Below, one piece after another: positions 43,739 through 46,324 of a DNA stretch of 46,324 nt. The DNA lies in contig VAXP01000087.1 of NCBI GenBank assembly GCA_005884125.1, positions 1 to 46,324 of the forward strand. The letters run 5' to 3'. The position numbers and the translations under genes are program-made. The notes beneath the pieces were generated by a model. That model had not been told where the DNA came from. It made no database searches and was given only the letters and a program-made list of their open reading frames with translations. The first letter of the stretch is position 1, and every line of letters starts with the position of its first letter. The DNA comes from Actinomycetota bacterium. Its GTDB lineage: Bacteria; Actinomycetota; Acidimicrobiia; Acidimicrobiales; AC-35.

Positions 43739-45355
43739 CTAAGGCACGCCCAGGACGCGGTCCCGGGCCAGGGACTGGAGGCCCTTGTAGTCGACCTTGC
43801 CCGCCGGGCTGCGCCCGATGGTGTCGACCACGATCACGTGCCTGGGCGCCTTGTAGCGGGCCAGGCGGTCCCGCACCAGCTCGACGAGCTCGTCGGCGTC
43901 GACCTCGGCGCCGGGAGCGGGCTCGATCACGGCCACGATGGCCTCGCCGAAGCGGTCGTCGGGCACGCCCACGCACACCGCGTCCCGCACCGACCCGTGC
44001 TGCTTGAGCACCTCCTCCACCTCTTCGGGGAACACCTTCTCGCCACCCGTGTTGATGCAGACCGACCCCCGCCCGAGGAGCCGCAGCGTCCCGTCGGCGT
44101 TCACCATGGCGTAGTCGCCGGGGATGGAGTAGCGCACCCCGTTGATCTCGCGGAAGGTGGAGGCCGTCTTCTGGGGGTCCTTGTAGTAGCCCAGCGGCAG
44201 GTGGCCGGCCAGGGCGACCATGCCCACCTCGTCCGAGCCCGGCTCCACCGGCCTGCCGTCGTCGGTGAACACCTGGACCCGCTCGCCCAGCTGGAACTTG
44301 GCCGTCTCCGGCGCCTGGCCGGGCACAGCCACCGAGCCTCCCAGGCCGACCGCCTCGGTCGACCCGAAGGAGTCGAACAGAACCATCGAGGGGTGGTGCT
44401 TCAGGAGGCCCTCTTTGACCTCGTGGCTCCACATCACCCCGGAGGAGGAGATGAGCCTGAGGCTGGACAGGTCGTACTTGCCCGGGTTGGAGTCGAGCTC
44501 GGCGAGCATGGGCTTGGCGAAGGCGTCGCCCACGATGGCCACGGCGTTGATCTGCCCGTCCTGGATCGTCTGCCACAGCTCGGCCGGGTCGAAGCGCCGG
44601 GACTGCAGCGTGGTGATCGACCCGCCCAGGCCCATGGTGACGAACGAGGACCACTGGCCTGTGCCGTGCATGAGGGGACAGGCGGCCAGCATGCGGGGGC
44701 CGGCCCCCGCGATCCGCGATGCCAGCTCGTCGAGGTCCTTGGCCGGGGGCGCGCCGAGCACGGCGTTGCCGCCTCCGCCCAGGGCCATGAAGAGATCGTC
44801 CTGCCTGTACATGACGCCCTTCGGCATCCCGGTGGTGCCCCCGGTGTAGAGCATGAGGATGTCGTCGCCCGAGCGTCCCCAGGGGGCCGCGACCCGATCG
44901 GCCTCGCCGAAGGCCTCGGCCTCGTACCGCACCGCCCACCCGGGCTCGGGGTTGCCGTCGGGTACGACGTACCAGCGCTTCACCTTGGGCAGCCGGCCCC
45001 GCACCTGCTGGAGGAGGGGGGCGAACTCGGCGTGGAACACGACGGCCTCGGCGTCGGCGTTGTCGAAGAGGTAGGCGATCTCCTCGGGCCCGTAGCGGTA
45101 GTTGGTGTTGACGGGGACGAGGCCGGCCTTGAAGGCGGCCAGGTAGGTCTGCAGGTACTCCGGGCAGTTGTAGAGGTAGGCGGCGAGCTTGGACTGCCGG
45201 GTCAGGCCGGCGTCGAGCAGATCGGCGGCCAGCCGGTTGGCCCTGCGGTCGAACTGGCGCCAGGAGACGACCCGTTCACCCTGGAACTGGCCCGGGGCGT
45301 CGGGCACCTTGGTTGCCACTGCTTCCCACACGTCGGCGAAGTTCCAATCCCCCAT
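43739..45355 (-). CDS. Acyl-CoA synthetase (AMP-binding enzyme)
   Basis: The 538-residue ANL enzyme activates a carboxylic acid with ATP and CoA. The AMP-binding signature is LYTGGTTGMPKGVMYR. FDSFGSTEAVGLGG and LLGRGSVCINTGGEKVFPEE are the adenylate motifs, and the catalytic Lys near the C-terminus lies in RSPAGKVDYKGL. The N-terminal MGDWNFADVWEAVATKVPDA resembles FadD-type enzymes. ATG 45355 was chosen for the conserved start; upstream codons look non-coding. Substrate not known, but long-chain or steroid side-chain acids are typical of close relatives. It converges with the SDR gene. Confidence 0.93.
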   Translation of the reverse strand: MGDWNFADVWEAVATKVPDAPGQFQGERVVSWRQFDRRANRLAADLLDAGLTRQSKLAAYLYNCPEYLQTYLAAFKAGLVPVNTNYRYGPEEIAYLFDNADAEAVVFHAEFAPLLQQVRGRLPKVKRWYVVPDGNPEPGWAVRYEAEAFGEADRVAAPWGRSGDDILMLYTGGTTGMPKGVMYRQDDLFMALGGGGNAVLGAPPAKDLDELASRIAGAGPRMLAACPLMHGTGQWSSFVTMGLGGSITTLQSRRFDPAELWQTIQDGQINAVAIVGDAFAKPMLAELDSNPGKYDLSSLRLISSSGVMWSHEVKEGLLKHHPSMVLFDSFGSTEAVGLGGSVAVPGQAPETAKFQLGERVQVFTDDGRPVEPGSDEVGMVALAGHLPLGYYKDPQKTASTFREINGVRYSIPGDYAMVNADGTLRLLGRGSVCINTGGEKVFPEEVEEVLKQHGSVRDAVCVGVPDDRFGEAIVAVIEPAPGAEVDADELVELVRDRLARYKAPRHVIVVDTIGRSPAGKVDYKGLQSLARDRVLGVP

Positions 45356-45433
45356 AGGGCGCCATTCTGCCCCGGCCGCCACCGGACGCACACGCCCGGG
45401 TCCGGGCCGGGCGCGCCCGCGTGTACGCCGGGC

Positions 45434-46324
45434 ATGATTTCGAGGGTGACCAGGGCTGCCTTCCCCGGCCTCCCGGACAGCCCGGTGGGGCACAGGATCC
45501 GTTGGTACGTCGAGCGGCTGGGCGACCCCGAGCCGCCGTCCGAGGACGAGCTGGCGGCCAACTTCGAGCCCTCGGCCAAGGTGTTCGCGCCACCTCTTCG
45601 GGACCGACGGGCCTGGCGGGGGCTGGCCGAGCAGGCGGGCGGGCTGATGGAGGCCAAGGTCGCGGTCGGGTCCGAAACCGAGATCGACCTGGAGGGGACC
45701 ACCCCGGAGGGCCGGCGCTGGCGCTACCGCTTCGCCGTCGATCCCGCCACCACGAGGCTGGTGGAGCTCATCATCGAGTGGATCCAGGAGGAGGACGTCC
45801 GGGTGCGCCTGGCCACCGAGGCGGACGGCCCCGCCCTGGCCGACATCGAGCGGCGCTCACCGCTGGTCCTGGGGGACAGCCTCCTCACCATCGACAGGGG
45901 CGACGACTACTTCGCCGCCTCGCGGCTGATGGAGGACGTGGGTGTCGCCCTGGCCGAGCTCGACGGCGTGCCCGGCGCCGTGCAGTGCGCCGCCGCCCAC
46001 ACCGCCCACGTCGGTGGCAGGCCCGTGCGCATGGCCTACTTCCACCACCTCCGCATCCTGCCCGAGCACCAGCGCAAGGGCCTGTTCCAGAAGCTGGGCC
46101 AGCCTCTGTCGGACCGCTACATGCCGCCCCACGTCGACGGCACCTACGCCTACGTCTTCCCCGACAACGCTGCGTCGCAGCGGCTCTTCTCCTTCGCCCG
46201 GTCCTGGCCCGTGCAGCCGGTGATGTGCGAGCTGCCTGTCGGCCGGCTCAGGGGGCCGCCGGCGGGGCGGCCGGCCCAGCCCGCGGACGCAGACACGATC
46301 GTCGACATCCTCAACACCTGCCAC
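45434..46324 (+). CDS. NTF2-like plus GNAT acetyltransferase protein (3' end outside window)
   Basis: An open frame starts at ATG 45434 and reaches the window edge without a stop (297 codons). The first about 120 residues, with SPVGHRIRWYVERLGDPEPP and EDELAANFEPSAKVFAPP, resemble the NTF2-like N-domain found in front of some actinobacterial serine hydrolases. From about 120 a GNAT domain follows: VRVRLATEADGPALADIERR and YFHHLRILPEHQRKGLFQKL (motif A with QRKGL), then YVFPDNAASQRLFSFARSWP. A second domain begins at the edge (ADTIVDILNTCH). It is probably an acetyltransferase with a fused sensing or binding domain. Frame and codon use are good throughout. Confidence 0.75.
   Translation, partial: MISRVTRAAFPGLPDSPVGHRIRWYVERLGDPEPPSEDELAANFEPSAKVFAPPLRDRRAWRGLAEQAGGLMEAKVAVGSETEIDLEGTTPEGRRWRYRFAVDPATTRLVELIIEWIQEEDVRVRLATEADGPALADIERRSPLVLGDSLLTIDRGDDYFAASRLMEDVGVALAELDGVPGAVQCAAAHTAHVGGRPVRMAYFHHLRILPEHQRKGLFQKLGQPLSDRYMPPHVDGTYAYVFPDNAASQRLFSFARSWPVQPVMCELPVGRLRGPPAGRPAQPADADTIVDILNTCH

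Overview
The window is about 46 kb of very GC-rich DNA (roughly 70-75 % by eye, G or C at almost every third codon position). GTG starts are frequent and many genes overlap by 4 bp (GTGA, ATGA, TGATG). Gene content points to Actinobacteria: an mraZ-to-sepF division/cell-wall cluster, a Bpa-type proteasome activator, DivIVA-like and SepF proteins, and lysine/alanine-rich histone-like tails. A class Acidimicrobiia-like organism fits best, but that is inference from gene order and protein style.

Layout. 1-2370 (minus): MoxR ATPase and DUF58 protein, with the start of a third gene at the window edge. 2410-6170 (plus): ROK sugar kinase, acyl-CoA dehydrogenase, a small conserved protein, an HNH nuclease and a lipoate-ligase-like protein. 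A SnoaL-like gene follows on the minus strand. 6669-24149 (plus): mraZ, rsmH, ftsL, ftsI, murE, mraY, murD, ftsW, murG, murC, murB, ftsQ, ftsZ, pgeF, yggS, sepF, yggT; murF is absent from its usual place. 24220-26567: a DivIVA-like protein with a His/Asp-rich tail, and a membrane protein with a histone H1-like tail. 26593-29737 (minus): ileS, broken in two places. 29758-32830: DUF167 protein, DksA/TraR-like protein, lspA, rluD-type pseudouridine synthase. Then Rrf2 regulator (minus), phosphodiesterase, bpa, dnaE, an unknown protein and a patatin-like lipase (plus). The right end holds a DUF255 thioredoxin-domain protein and an acyl-CoA synthetase on the minus strand, an SDR oxidoreductase on the plus strand between them, and a GNAT protein cut by the window edge.

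Three themes stand out. (1) Small deletions interrupt or shorten conserved parts of ftsI, ileS (twice), dnaE, lspA and probably the patatin gene. At dnaE and lspA short direct repeats sit at the join. All of these are essential or usually conserved genes, so assembly or amplification error is the first explanation to test. (2) Several divergent gene pairs start from TANNNT -10 elements lying only 6-8 bp before the start codon, which predicts leaderless mRNAs. In two pairs the opposing -10 elements overlap, as in bidirectional promoters. (3) The division cluster carries visible control elements: a promoter with 10-bp-phased MraZ-type repeats before mraZ, a repeat-containing leader before rsmH, a promoter plus terminator-like hairpin before ftsZ, and a long hairpin that buries the likely pgeF ribosome binding site.

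The most novel-looking protein is the membrane-anchored one with an H1-like tail next to the DivIVA homologue. It could tether the nucleoid to the membrane, but that is a hypothesis only.
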